A stretch of DNA of 27,938 nt from JBOGEB01 sp050743125 (lineage in GTDB: Bacteria; Actinomycetota; Nitriliruptoria; Euzebyales; Egibacteraceae), in the NCBI GenBank assembly GCA_050743125.1, contig JBOGEB010000039.1, positions 1-27,938 of the forward strand. The letters are read 5' to 3'. Below the pieces are notes generated by a model, which saw only the letters and a program-made list of their open reading frames with translations, was not told the DNA's origin and ran no database searches. The number at the start of each line of letters is the position of its first letter. Positions within the stretch are counted from its first letter, which is position 1. Position numbers and translations under genes: made by a program. Positions 1 through 6,851 of this stretch are shown here, piece by piece.

Positions 1-492
1 TGGGCTGGCGGGGGTGAGCTGGCGGTGTTGCGCGGTCACCAGGGCCCGGTGTTGGACGCTGGGTTCAGTCCCGACGGACGGCGGATAGTTAGCGCTGGCG
101 TCGATGGCACGGTACGGGTGTGGGACCCGGCGGACGGGCGCGAGCTGGCGGTGCTACGTGGCCACCAGGGCTCGGTGTACAGCGCTGGGTTCAGTCCCGA
201 TGGGCAGCGTGTGGTCAGCGCCGGCAACGACGGCACGGTACGGGTCTGGGATCTGGCTGGTGGAGCCGAGCTGGCGGTGTTGCGCGGTCACCAGGGCCGG
301 GTGTTGGGCGCTGGGTTCAGTCGCGACGGGCAGCGGGTGGTCAGCGCCGGCGACGACGGCACGGTACGGGTATGGCAGTGCGAGGTGTGTGGTCCCATCG
401 AGGAGGTGCTCGCGCTGGCCAAGCAGCGGGTCACGCGTGAGTTGACATCGGAGGAGCGTCAGACGTTCCTGCACGAGCCGGCGCGCCCGTGA
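1..492 (+). CDS. WD40 repeat protein, C-terminal fragment
   Basis: The reading frame is open from the first base, so the gene begins upstream of the window and only its C-terminal end is seen. It holds about three WD40 blades of 42 residues, each with a GHQG start, an AGFS-DGQRVVSAG strand and a DGTVRVWD end. A non-repeat tail follows with Cys-Glu-Val-Cys and an LTSEERQTFL segment. That tail resembles the end of large actinobacterial WD40 proteins that carry an N-terminal STAND/NACHT NTPase, protease or kinase domain. The effector domain lies outside the window, so the function is unknown beyond a propeller scaffold. The gene converges on whiB: its TGA at 490-492 abuts the whiB stop at 493-495. 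Confidence 0.88.
   Translation, partial: WAGGGELAVLRGHQGPVLDAGFSPDGRRIVSAGVDGTVRVWDPADGRELAVLRGHQGSVYSAGFSPDGQRVVSAGNDGTVRVWDLAGGAELAVLRGHQGRVLGAGFSRDGQRVVSAGDDGTVRVWQCEVCGPIEEVLALAKQRVTRELTSEERQTFLHEPARP
31..400 (+). repeat. 126-bp tandem coding repeats (WD40 blades)
   Basis: Three DNA repeats begin at about 31, 157 and 283, an exact 126-base period. Long stretches are near-identical at DNA level, for example around the GGTCACCAGGGC and GACGGCACGGTACGGGT blocks. The third unit diverges near 375. The DNA-level similarity suggests recent duplication or gene conversion between blades. Confidence 0.9.
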
Positions 493-768
493 TCACGGCC
501 TGCGCTCGGCGGTCGGATTGGGTTGTCCGCTGCGGCGGCGTTGGCGGGCGCGGCGCAGGGTGCGGCGTTCGTCTTCGCTCTTGCCACCCCACACGCCATC
601 GTGCTGGTTAGTTTTTAGTGCCCATTCCAGGCACTGAGCGCTGACCTCGCACCGGCGGCACACGGCCTTGGCCCGTTCGGTCTGATCCAGTGCGGGGCCG
701 CTTGACCCGACCGCAAAGAACAGTTCGACATCCTCGCCAATGCAGGCAGCGTTGTGGCGCCAGTCCAT
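493..768 (-). CDS. whiB: WhiB-family transcriptional regulator (WhiB1/WblE-like)
   Basis: This 91-residue protein has the four cysteines of a WhiB [4Fe-4S] cluster at C9, C37, C40 and C46 (CRRCEVSAQC). They are followed by the GVWGG turn at 58-62 and a basic C-terminal tail for DNA contact. The start MDWRHNAAC, the segment ELFFAVGSSGPAL and the motif SEDERRTLRR match my memory of WhiB1 (mycobacteria) and WblE (Streptomyces), the essential nitric-oxide-responsive branch that binds the primary sigma factor. It is transcribed divergently from the XRE regulator. A weak purine-rich ribosome site (GAAAGCGAG) precedes the ATG. The family is certain; the subgroup is my inference from the sequence. 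Confidence 0.95.
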   Translation of the reverse strand: MDWRHNAACIGEDVELFFAVGSSGPALDQTERAKAVCRRCEVSAQCLEWALKTNQHDGVWGGKSEDERRTLRRARQRRRSGQPNPTAERRP

Positions 769-797
769 CGTCAGACTCGCTTTCTGTCGGGCCGGAG

Positions 798-803
798 TAT
801 GAT
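798..803 (+). promoter_or_regulatory. possible -10 box in the whiB/XRE divergent spacer
   Basis: The 152-base spacer between the divergent whiB and XRE genes contains TATGAT, a good -10 match for the plus strand. No convincing -35 lies 16-19 bases upstream. A TGATCA palindrome overlaps it. This is a weak call based on the hexamer alone. Confidence 0.3.
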
Positions 804-920
804 CACGTCCTTTTCGTCACGGCCTATTGAGACTGACGACGAATGCGTCGTCCAGAGAAGCAACGCGGACACTCCAGGTGTCCGTGTGTCTGTATCCAAG
901 ACAGCCACAGGGGATTGCCG

Positions 921-2306
921 ATGAGTCAAAGCCCGAAAGAACTGACGCCGTATGCGTCGGTACAGCATTTCTTCGGTGCGGAGCTGCGCCGTTGGCGTGA
1001 GCTGCGGGGGCTGTCACAGCACACGCTTGGTGAGCAGATCAACTTCGACGGCAGCCTGATCGGCAAGGTCGAGAAGGCCGAGCGCATGCCCTCACGCAGG
1101 CTGGCCGAGGCCTGCGACCGGGTCCTGGAGACCGACGGCGGCCTGACGAGGCTGTGGCCGCTGGTCGAGCGGGAGCGCGAGCGAGCCGCTGCCGGCAGCG
1201 AGCCCGAGCAGACGGCCGGCGGGCTGTGGCCCGCACCGGGCATGGCAAGCCTGGACCTGGTCGTCGCACCGGTCCTGACCCCCGAGGGTAGGGTCGTCCT
1301 CATGCCCATCGACCGCCGAACCTTGCTCCTCGCCAGCGGCGCCGCGGTGGTGCTCCCGTTCGTACTCCCCGGGGTGGAGTGGCAGCGGCTCGTCCGCGCG
1401 CTCCACGCACCAGAGCGTGTTGATGTCGAGATCGTGCGTTACCTCCAACGCGTCCTCGATGAGCACATCGTGGCTGATGAAAGGATGGGTCCACATGACC
1501 TCATCACCGTGGTGGCCGCTCAGATGGGCGTCATCGACCGGCTTCGTAGCGGTGCCCGTGGCGACGTCCGCGACGAGCTGCTCACGGTCGCAGCGCGGTA
1601 TGCAGAGTTCGCGGGGTGGCTCTCCCAGGATGCGGGCGATGCCCAAGCCGCAAGGTACTGGACCGACCGGGCGATGGAGCGGGCGCAGGAAGCCGGGAAC
1701 CACGTGCAGGTGTCCCACTTGCTTATGCGCAAGAGCCACCAAGCCAGGGACCAGCGCGATGCGCAGGGCGTGATCGGTCTTGCCCAGGCCGCCCAGCAAG
1801 CGGACGGTCCACTGCCACCGCGCATCCATGCGATGGCAGCGGAGGAGGAGGCGCAGGGGCATGCGCTGGCCCACGAAGAGGTCGCCTGCCACCGTAAGTT
1901 CGACGAAGCCCTTGAACTCGTCGCATCCGGCCACCCGGAGGGGGTCCCGGGCCCAGGACAGGGACGTTGGTGCACCGAGGTGTACATCGAGCTTCAGCGG
2001 GCCAACGGCTGGCTCGAGCTCGGGCATCCACCGCGAGCCATCGACCTGTTCGAGCGCCAGCTCCCCAAGCTCCCGGCCGTCCAGCAACGCGACCTTGGCG
2101 TGTACCGTGCTCGTCTTGCGCGGGCTTACGCCGCCAACCGCGATCCCGAGCAGGCGGCCGCGGTCGGTCGTCAGGCGCTTGCCGTCGGCCGGGACACCGG
2201 CTCTGCGCGGATCTTCGCCGAGCTTCAGCGTCTGGACGCCGCGCTGGCCGACTACGGCGACCTCCCGGCCGTCTCCGAATTCCACGAAGCCCTCGTGCCC
2301 CGTTGA
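921..2306 (+). CDS. XRE-family helix-turn-helix regulator with TPR-like C-terminal half
   Basis: I place the start at ATG 921 (MSQSPKELTP), behind AGGGGA, rather than at the upstream in-frame ATG at 843, giving 461 residues. Residues 16-70 form the XRE helix-turn-helix (ELRRWRELRGLSQHTLGEQ and SLIGKVEKAERMPS). A linker follows, then a hydrophobic segment at 134-151 starting RRTLLLASG, and an alpha-helical C-terminal half (about 160-450) with TPR-like pairs such as DAQAARYWTDRAMERAQEAGN. This architecture is common in actinomycete XRE regulators of development or secondary metabolism; ligand and targets are unknown. The twin-arginine hydrophobic segment recurs in this family and need not mean export. 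The gene ends 10 bases before a palindrome at 2316. Confidence 0.85.
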   Translation: MSQSPKELTPYASVQHFFGAELRRWRELRGLSQHTLGEQINFDGSLIGKVEKAERMPSRRLAEACDRVLETDGGLTRLWPLVERERERAAAGSEPEQTAGGLWPAPGMASLDLVVAPVLTPEGRVVLMPIDRRTLLLASGAAVVLPFVLPGVEWQRLVRALHAPERVDVEIVRYLQRVLDEHIVADERMGPHDLITVVAAQMGVIDRLRSGARGDVRDELLTVAARYAEFAGWLSQDAGDAQAARYWTDRAMERAQEAGNHVQVSHLLMRKSHQARDQRDAQGVIGLAQAAQQADGPLPPRIHAMAAEEEAQGHALAHEEVACHRKFDEALELVASGHPEGVPGPGQGRWCTEVYIELQRANGWLELGHPPRAIDLFERQLPKLPAVQQRDLGVYRARLARAYAANRDPEQAAAVGRQALAVGRDTGSARIFAELQRLDAALADYGDLPAVSEFHEALVPR

Positions 2307-2308
2307 GC

Positions 2309-2404
2309 TGCACCTTTCCTCTGCATGAGGAGGAAAGCGTCCGGTGAACCCTGGGGTGCGACGCGAGGTGCGTCACGTTCCTCCGGATGCGCAGGAAAGG
2401 TGCA
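2309..2404. repeat. nested inverted repeat (large potential cruciform) after the XRE gene
   Basis: The 12-base arm TGCACCTTTCCT (2309-2320) is perfectly complementary to AGGAAAGGTGCA (2393-2404). Inside it, GGAGGAA (2329-2335) pairs with TTCCTCC (2378-2384). Each arm also contains its own short palindrome of the form TTCCT-N10-AGGAA, at 2316-2335 and 2378-2397. The element can therefore fold either as one long stem or as two small hairpins. There is no T-tract, so it is not a standard intrinsic terminator. Confidence 0.75.
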
Positions 2405-2412
2405 CGCCAGGG

Positions 2413-2421
2413 TTATCCACA
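2413..2421 (+). promoter_or_regulatory. TTATCCACA box (perfect DnaA-box sequence) upstream of AbiEi-type pseudogene
   Basis: An exact TTATCCACA lies 50 bases before the ATG at 2472, reading toward the gene. The same nine bases sit 45-54 bases before the start of the second AbiEi-type gene (15333-15341, minus), in the same orientation. The paired placement suggests a regulatory role rather than an origin. Confidence 0.6.
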
Positions 2422-3380
2422 ACCTATGAAATGGGCGTGGCGGGCGGGCGTGGGGCGCGCATCCTGATTGCATGTCGATGCTCAATACCTCCGCGTTGCG
2501 CCTGATGTCCGAACAGTTCGGGATCGTCTCTCGGCCGCAGCTCCTCGCGTGCGGGCTGACGGAGGGCCAGGTCGGGGGGCTCGTCGCGCGCGGCGCTCTG
2601 GAGAAGTTCCACTGCGGCACCTACCGCGTACCGGGCGGGGGTGTTCCGGTGGAGCAGACGGCGATGGCCGCGGTCATCCGGTGCCGCCCGCGGGCGAGGC
2701 TGACGGGGTCCGTTCGTGCTCGGGTTGCTCGGGGTCGAGGGCTTCTCGACCGCCGATCCGTTCGACGTGCTCGTCCCGCCGGGCCGTCGGGTGCGCAACG
2801 TCCCGTTCACGGTGCACACCGACCCGTTGCCGGGGCAGTTCGCCGCGATGGTCGGCCCATTGCCCGTGGTCACCGCCACGCGGGCGCTGGTGGAGACCGC
2901 TCGACGCATCCAGGGCAAGCGGCTCGTCGTCGGGATCGACAGCGCGCGTTGGCTCGGGCTCACCCGGCTCGACCGGCTCTTGCGCTGTGCCGAGTGCTAT
3001 GAGCTCACATCCCGGCGCCCTCGATCACGAGAGCGAGGGCGAGCGCACGCTCGCCGTGCTCTTCGCCCACTACGACCCGCCGCTGGAGGCACAGGTCTGG
3101 ATCACGCCGCGTATCCGGGCCGACTTCGGCTGGCGGGACGTCACGATGATCCTTGAGTACGACGGCGAGCAGTTCACCGTCCGCCGCACGACCGCGAGGA
3201 CGACCGCAGGCGCGACCACGAGCTGAACGCGCTCGGCTGCCACGTCGAGCATGTGACGAAGGCTGACCTCGCCAACCCAGCCGCGCTCCGCATGCGGATC
3301 CTGGCCGTCCGCCATGCCCTCCTGCAGGCACCCGGCAGACCAGTAGTCGTGCGCGCGCCTGAGGTCCCTCACCTGCACGA

Positions 3381-3400
3381 TTCCTTCGGATTCGCAGGAA
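3381..3400. repeat. TTCCT-N10-AGGAA palindrome, third copy
   Basis: This copy matches the one at 2378-2397 at 18 of 20 positions in direct orientation; the centres share CGGAT-x-CGC. Like the copy at 2316-2335, it is preceded by CTGCAC. Copies two and three bracket the broken AbiEi-type gene about 1 kb apart. Confidence 0.7.
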
Positions 3401-3475
3401 AACTCCGGTCTGGAGCGGCCTGGTGCCGGCCAGGCGGGCAGGCTCGGGTGCGCCGCAGCGGCGGCGGCGGTGGCC

Positions 3476-3481
3476 TACCAT
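3476..3481 (+). promoter_or_regulatory. -10 box TACCAT for leaderless tsaC
   Basis: TACCAT ends 7 bases before the ATG at 3489, the spacing expected when transcription starts at or next to the start codon. No Shine-Dalgarno is seen. The same arrangement recurs at four other genes in this window. Confidence 0.55.
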
Positions 3482-3488
3482 CCTTGGG

Positions 3489-4184
3489 ATGAGCAACGTC
3501 GTCGGCTTGGAGGACTTCCAGCAGGCGCGTGACCAGGCGGTTGCAGAGCTGCGCGAGGGCGAGATCGTGGTGCTGCCGACGGACACGGTGTACGCGGTCG
3601 TGGCGGACGCGTTCCAGATCCGGGCGACGCAGCGGCTGTTCGGAATAAAGGAGCGCGGGCGAGCGGTGCCGCTGGGCGTGGTGATCCGCAGCCCGCGGCA
3701 GGTGAACGGCCTGGTGGCCGACGTGCCCGAGTGCGCGGAGCGGCTGATGGCGTCGTACTGGCCAGGGCCGCTCACGCTCGTGTTCAACGATTCCGACGGC
3801 CTGTCGTGGGACCTTGGAGACACCGTGGGGACGATCGCGGTACGCCTGCCGACCGATGCCCTGCTCCTCGAGGTGTGCGGGGAGATCGGCCCGCTCGCCT
3901 GCACTGCCGCCCGCGTGCACGGCGGGGTGATGCCGTACACGGTAGAGGAGGCGCAGCGCCAGCTCGGTGACCAGGTCGCGCTCTATGTGGACGGCGGCAG
4001 GCGGGACGGGCGGGTTTCGACGGTCGTGGACGTGACGAGGGGCACCGCCGAGGTTCTCCGATCCGGGGCGATCCCCGACTCGCACATCGAGCAGGTGGCG
4101 ACTGGGCAAGTGGGCTGGGGTCAGCGACCTGCCGAGAAGGGTCTGGACGACCCCCAAACGGCTGATCCTTCTGAGGAGGCGTGA
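3489..4184 (+). CDS. tsaC: L-threonylcarbamoyladenylate synthase (Sua5/YrdC/TsaC)
   Basis: The enzyme makes threonylcarbamoyl-AMP from threonine, bicarbonate and ATP, the first step of the t6A modification at tRNA position 37. The 231-residue protein is a single YrdC domain: LPTDTVYAVV at 29-38, KERGRAVPLGV at 54-64, ASYWPGPLTLVF, and TIAVRLPTDALLLE. The loop usually reading S/T-A-N near 137-142 here reads CTAARVHGG, so the Asn is replaced. A longer in-frame GTG start at 3423 exists, but ATG 3489 fits the family and has a -10 box 7 bases upstream. It overlaps the frameshifted gene before it and runs into rpiB. tsaC just before wecA and atp matches mycobacterial order. The C-terminal 30 residues look unstructured. 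Confidence 0.93.
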   Translation: MSNVVGLEDFQQARDQAVAELREGEIVVLPTDTVYAVVADAFQIRATQRLFGIKERGRAVPLGVVIRSPRQVNGLVADVPECAERLMASYWPGPLTLVFNDSDGLSWDLGDTVGTIAVRLPTDALLLEVCGEIGPLACTAARVHGGVMPYTVEEAQRQLGDQVALYVDGGRRDGRVSTVVDVTRGTAEVLRSGAIPDSHIEQVATGQVGWGQRPAEKGLDDPQTADPSEEA

Positions 4185-4186
4185 GG

Positions 4187-4630
4187 ATGCGCGTCGCGAT
4201 CGGCTCCGACCACGCGGGCTATCCGCTGAAACGGCACCTCGTCGAGACCTTGCGAACGCTTGGCCATCACGTTGACGACCACGGGACCGACAGTGAGGAG
4301 TCCGTGGACTACCCGCCGATCTGCGCTGGGGTCGGGCGTGCGGTCGCCGAGGGGGAAGCGGATCGGGGGATCGTCCTGGGCGGCAGCGGGCAGGGTGAGC
4401 AGATCGCCGCGAACAAGGTTCCAGGTGTGCGAGCTGCGCTGTGCAACGACCTCTACACCGCGCGCCTGTCCCGCGCGCACAACGACGCGAACGTCCTCTC
4501 CATCGGCGGGCGGATCGTGGCGCCGGGCCTCGCCGATGAGATCGTCGCGCTCTGGCTCTCCACGCCGTTCGAGGGCGGCCGTCACGCCCGGCGCGTCGAG
4601 CAGATCACCGCGATCGAGGCGCACCGATGA
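4187..4630 (+). CDS. rpiB: ribose-5-phosphate isomerase B
   Basis: It interconverts ribose 5-phosphate and ribulose 5-phosphate in the non-oxidative pentose phosphate pathway. The 147-residue protein opens with MRVAIGSDHAG, and the active-site loop reads GGSGQGEQIAANK. The general base is Glu71 (motif GSGxGE) instead of the Cys of E. coli RpiB, which is the actinobacterial and M. tuberculosis type; His98 (RAHN) is the partner. I chose ATG 4187, with GAGGAG 7 bases upstream, over GTG 4181. The start lies 2 bases after the tsaC stop, so the two genes are probably co-transcribed and translationally coupled. Confidence 0.95.
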   Translation: MRVAIGSDHAGYPLKRHLVETLRTLGHHVDDHGTDSEESVDYPPICAGVGRAVAEGEADRGIVLGGSGQGEQIAANKVPGVRAALCNDLYTARLSRAHNDANVLSIGGRIVAPGLADEIVALWLSTPFEGGRHARRVEQITAIEAHR

Positions 4631-4675
4631 CGCCGCATCGTGCAGCCTTCGGGCGGGATATCGCCCCAATCCTGC

Positions 4676-4720
4676 GACCACGCCAACCACCCCCACCCGA
4701 CCACGCCAACCACCCCCACC
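4676..4720 (+). repeat. two-copy 22-bp direct repeat
   Basis: GACCACGCCAACCACCCCCA plus CC occurs at 4676-4697 and again at 4699-4720, a 23-base period. It sits in the 113-base gap between rpiB and wecA, just before the palindrome CCCTTATAAGGG (4723-4734), which also supplies the AAGGGA ribosome site for wecA. The C-rich, A-containing composition is unlike the flanking genes. Function unknown. Confidence 0.85.
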
Positions 4721-4743
4721 AGCCCTTATAAGGGAACTCGGCC

Positions 4744-6030
4744 GTGACCGATCTCGTCCAGCATCTTGTGGTCCTCTGCGTTGCGCTCGGCGCGGTCGCG
4801 GTGACCACGCCGATCGTGCGGTGGATGGCATCGCGGATCGGGGCGGTGGCACAGCCGGGGGAGCGGCACATCCACCAGCGGCCCACCCCGACGCTGGGTG
4901 GGCTTGCGCTGTTCGCCGGCTTGATCGCGGCGGTCGGAGCGGCGTCCGCACTGCCGGCCTTCACGGAGCTGTTCACGAAGACGAACGAGCCCGAGGCGAT
5001 TGTGCTCGGCAGCCTGGTCATCGTCGTGGTCGGCATGATCGACGACACCCGCGGCCTGCTCGCGCCGGCGAAGGTGGCGGGGCAGATCCTCGCGGCCGGG
5101 ACGCTCGTGCTGTTCGGCCTGAGCCTCAGGTTCGTCTACATCCCGGGCGGGATCGGGATCGTCTACCTGAACCCCGACCTTGCGGCGCTCCTGACGATCG
5201 CGGCGATCGTGGCGATGATGAACGCCGTCAACCTCGTTGACGGGCTGGACGGGCTGGCGGCCGGAATCGTGGCGATCGCGGCCGGCGCGCTGTTCGCGTA
5301 CGGCCAGTTCGCCAACCCGATGACCGTTACGGGGCTGCCGTCGTCGGCGTCCCTCGTCCTGGCCGCCGTGGTCGGGTCGTGTCTCGGATTCTTGCTCTAC
5401 AACTTCCACCCCGCGTCGATCTTCATGGGCGACACCGGAGCGCTGCTGCTCGGGCTGCTGCTCGCGGCCGGCGGGGTGTCGACGATCGGGAACGCGGTCG
5501 GTCCCAGCCACGCGGACTTCGCGGCGTTCTCGGTGCCCGCGCTGATCCCCGCGCTCGTGCTTGCGGTGCCGTTCGTGGACACCGTCTGGGCGGTCCTGCG
5601 CCGCCTTCGGAGCAGGCGGGCGGTGTCCAGCCCGGACACACGCCACCTCCACCACCGGTTGATGGCGATCGGCAACTCACACCGGCGCGCGGTGCTGATC
5701 ATGTACTACTGGTCGGCGCTGCTCGCGTTCGCGACCGTGGGCCTGGGGCTCGTGCCACCCCGGATCATGGGGATCGTGGTCGGTGCGGGGATCGGTCTGG
5801 CCGTCGTCGTTGTCGTGGCCCCCGAACCGGGGCGGATCTTTCGCGGGTTCCGGCGCACATTCCCGCAGCGACGCGGTACTCTTACCCGGAGCCCGCTTGT
5901 GCATTCATTCACAAGTCCCCGGTTATGCCCCCACAAAATAGGCTTTTACCAGCAGAAACATGTGGAGACAGAGGTTTGCCATCCGCAGACGGAGCACGCT
6001 AGGCTCAGCCCCCGCGATGACCCCGGATGA
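4744..6030 (+). CDS. wecA: WecA-type undecaprenyl-phosphate GlcNAc-1-phosphate transferase
   Basis: This polytopic membrane enzyme belongs to the MraY/WecA family. It moves a sugar 1-phosphate, probably GlcNAc-1-P, from its UDP carrier to a polyprenyl phosphate and so starts a cell-wall linkage or polysaccharide. Hallmarks are GMIDDTRGL (Mg-binding Asp-Asp), MNAVNLVDGLDGLAAG, NFHPASIFMGDTGALLLG and the HLHHRL motif typical of WecA rather than MraY. About ten hydrophobic helices are visible. The start is GTG 4744 with AAGGGA 9 bases upstream. Residues beyond about 376 form an odd, less GC-rich tail that reads straight through the atp promoter, so the natural protein may be shorter or frameshifted. 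In M. tuberculosis the same gene (rfe/wecA) precedes the atp operon. Confidence 0.92.
   Translation: MTDLVQHLVVLCVALGAVAVTTPIVRWMASRIGAVAQPGERHIHQRPTPTLGGLALFAGLIAAVGAASALPAFTELFTKTNEPEAIVLGSLVIVVVGMIDDTRGLLAPAKVAGQILAAGTLVLFGLSLRFVYIPGGIGIVYLNPDLAALLTIAAIVAMMNAVNLVDGLDGLAAGIVAIAAGALFAYGQFANPMTVTGLPSSASLVLAAVVGSCLGFLLYNFHPASIFMGDTGALLLGLLLAAGGVSTIGNAVGPSHADFAAFSVPALIPALVLAVPFVDTVWAVLRRLRSRRAVSSPDTRHLHHRLMAIGNSHRRAVLIMYYWSALLAFATVGLGLVPPRIMGIVVGAGIGLAVVVVVAPEPGRIFRGFRRTFPQRRGTLTRSPLVHSFTSPRLCPHKIGFYQQKHVETEVCHPQTEHARLSPRDDPG
5976..6005 (+). promoter_or_regulatory. candidate promoter of the ATP synthase operon
   Basis: TTGCCA (5976-5981) and TAGGCT (6000-6005) are separated by 18 bases, a good match to actinobacterial primary-sigma promoters. 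Transcription would start about 6012, only a few bases before the atpZ ATG at 6017. The promoter lies inside the last codons of the wecA reading frame. Upstream, CTTGTG and CACAAG form an inverted repeat near 5896-5915. Confidence 0.6.
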
Positions 6031-6382
6031 TCCGGCCTGCGAGCACTCCCTACACTCGCGGCCGGATGCGTCCCCGAACCCCCAAGCTCCGTCCGCGTCC
6101 GCCGACAGCCGTGGCGGCTGGGGCGACCTGGATACCGGGACACTCATCGTGGCCGAGTTCATCTCCGCCATCCTCACCTGGAGCGGCATCGGCTGGCTGC
6201 TCGACCGCTGGCTGCATACCAAGCCGTGGATCCTCGTCATCGGCTTCGTGGTCGGCACCGTGGCCGGCTTCTACCTGATGTACCTGCGGAGCCAGGGGAT
6301 GATCGTCACCGAAGACCCACCCGCGGAGGGTGCGAGCACCGCCGAGCACACGACCGAAGGCGCAGCGCATGGCAGCAGCTGA
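6017..6382 (+). CDS. atpZ: AtpZ/AtpI-family protein
   Basis: This is a 121-residue membrane protein. After a polar N-terminus it has WGDLDTGTLIVAEFISAIL and two transmembrane helices split by a short WLLDRWLHTKPW turn, followed by an acidic tail. That two-helix form is the AtpZ/AtpI family found first in many atp operons, thought to help c-ring assembly or Mg uptake. I chose ATG 6017 because it follows the TAGGCT box; the upstream in-frame ATG at 5960 would add basic residues that overlap the promoter. It corresponds in position to mycobacterial Rv1303. It overlaps the next gene by 14 bases. Confidence 0.8.
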   Translation: MTPDDPACEHSLHSRPDASPNPQAPSASADSRGGWGDLDTGTLIVAEFISAILTWSGIGWLLDRWLHTKPWILVIGFVVGTVAGFYLMYLRSQGMIVTEDPPAEGASTAEHTTEGAAHGSS

Positions 6383-6851
6383 CCGGCTTCGCCCACCTGG
6401 GTGGGAGCTTGGCCGTGTGCAAAACCCGGAGCTCCGCCTCGCCGCGTCTGCGGCGCGGTTCTCGACGATCGCCGCCGCGCCGGTGCTGTGCTGCGCCTGG
6501 CTGGCCGCCGGGACGCCCGGGCTGGTCGGCGCGGCGATCGCGGCCGTCCTGGTCACGGCCATGCTCTGGGGCTCGGCGATCGTCCTGACCGCGCTCGTCC
6601 GGCGCGGGGGCACGGCGCTGATGGTCGGCGTGCTCGGCGGCTTCCTCGCCCGGCTCGTGGCCACCGCCGCAGTGCTCTCCGCTCTCGCCCCGATCAAGGG
6701 CATCAACCACTCGAGCCTCGCGCTGTCCGGCATCGTGCTCGTCGCCGCGACTCTGGCCTTCCAGGCGTGGCAGGTCAGCCACACGCCCGGTTTCTTCTGG
6801 GTGACGCCCCCCGCCCCGGCGGAGCGCAGCAGCGAAAGGACCCGTGTGTGA
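6369..6851 (+). CDS. putative ATP synthase subunit I (AtpI-like membrane protein)
   Basis: This 160-residue protein has four hydrophobic helices (roughly 33-50, 55-78, 86-108 and 117-135) and a short cytoplasmic end. It lies between atpZ and atpB, overlapping the former by 14 bases and sharing GTGA with the latter. Length, topology and place fit the ATP synthase I chain, whose sequence is poorly conserved. I cannot point to a diagnostic motif, so the assignment rests on context. The start is ATG 6369 (MAAADRLRPPG). Confidence 0.7.
   Translation: MAAADRLRPPGWELGRVQNPELRLAASAARFSTIAAAPVLCCAWLAAGTPGLVGAAIAAVLVTAMLWGSAIVLTALVRRGGTALMVGVLGGFLARLVATAAVLSALAPIKGINHSSLALSGIVLVAATLAFQAWQVSHTPGFFWVTPPAPAERSSERTRV

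Larger units (their letters stand above)
2472..3492 (+). pseudogene. AbiEi-like / DUF559 protein, disrupted by three frameshifts
   Basis: The N-terminus (MSMLNTSALRLMSEQFG, then a YRVPGG turn) is a winged-helix AbiEi-type domain. The reading then jumps frame three times. Near 2702-2712 it passes to LGLLGVEGFSTADPFDVLVP, which runs to AECYELT. Near 3005-3015 it passes to SSHPGALDHESEGERTLAVL, which runs to EYDGEQF. Near 3185-3200 it passes to DRRRDHELNALGCHVEHVTK. Joined, these give the usual order of this family: antitoxin-like wHTH, middle domain, then a Vsr/DUF559-like nuclease fold with E-x-DG and D-RRD-x-L residues. The last frame has no clear stop before it overlaps tsaC. No AbiEii toxin gene is adjacent. 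The intact relative in this window is at 14319-15278. Confidence 0.7.

Noticed and set aside
2413..2421. Perfect DnaA boxes as evidence of a replication origin
   Set aside because: There is only one box at each of two sites 13 kb apart, with no box cluster, no AT-rich unwinding region and no dnaA/dnaN neighbours. Their placement upstream of two related genes is a better explanation.
3005..3940. 311-codon minus-strand open frame over the pseudogene and tsaC
   Set aside because: It is Ser/Arg/Thr-rich low-complexity translation opposite the recognisable AbiEi-type pieces and tsaC. No family is recognisable.
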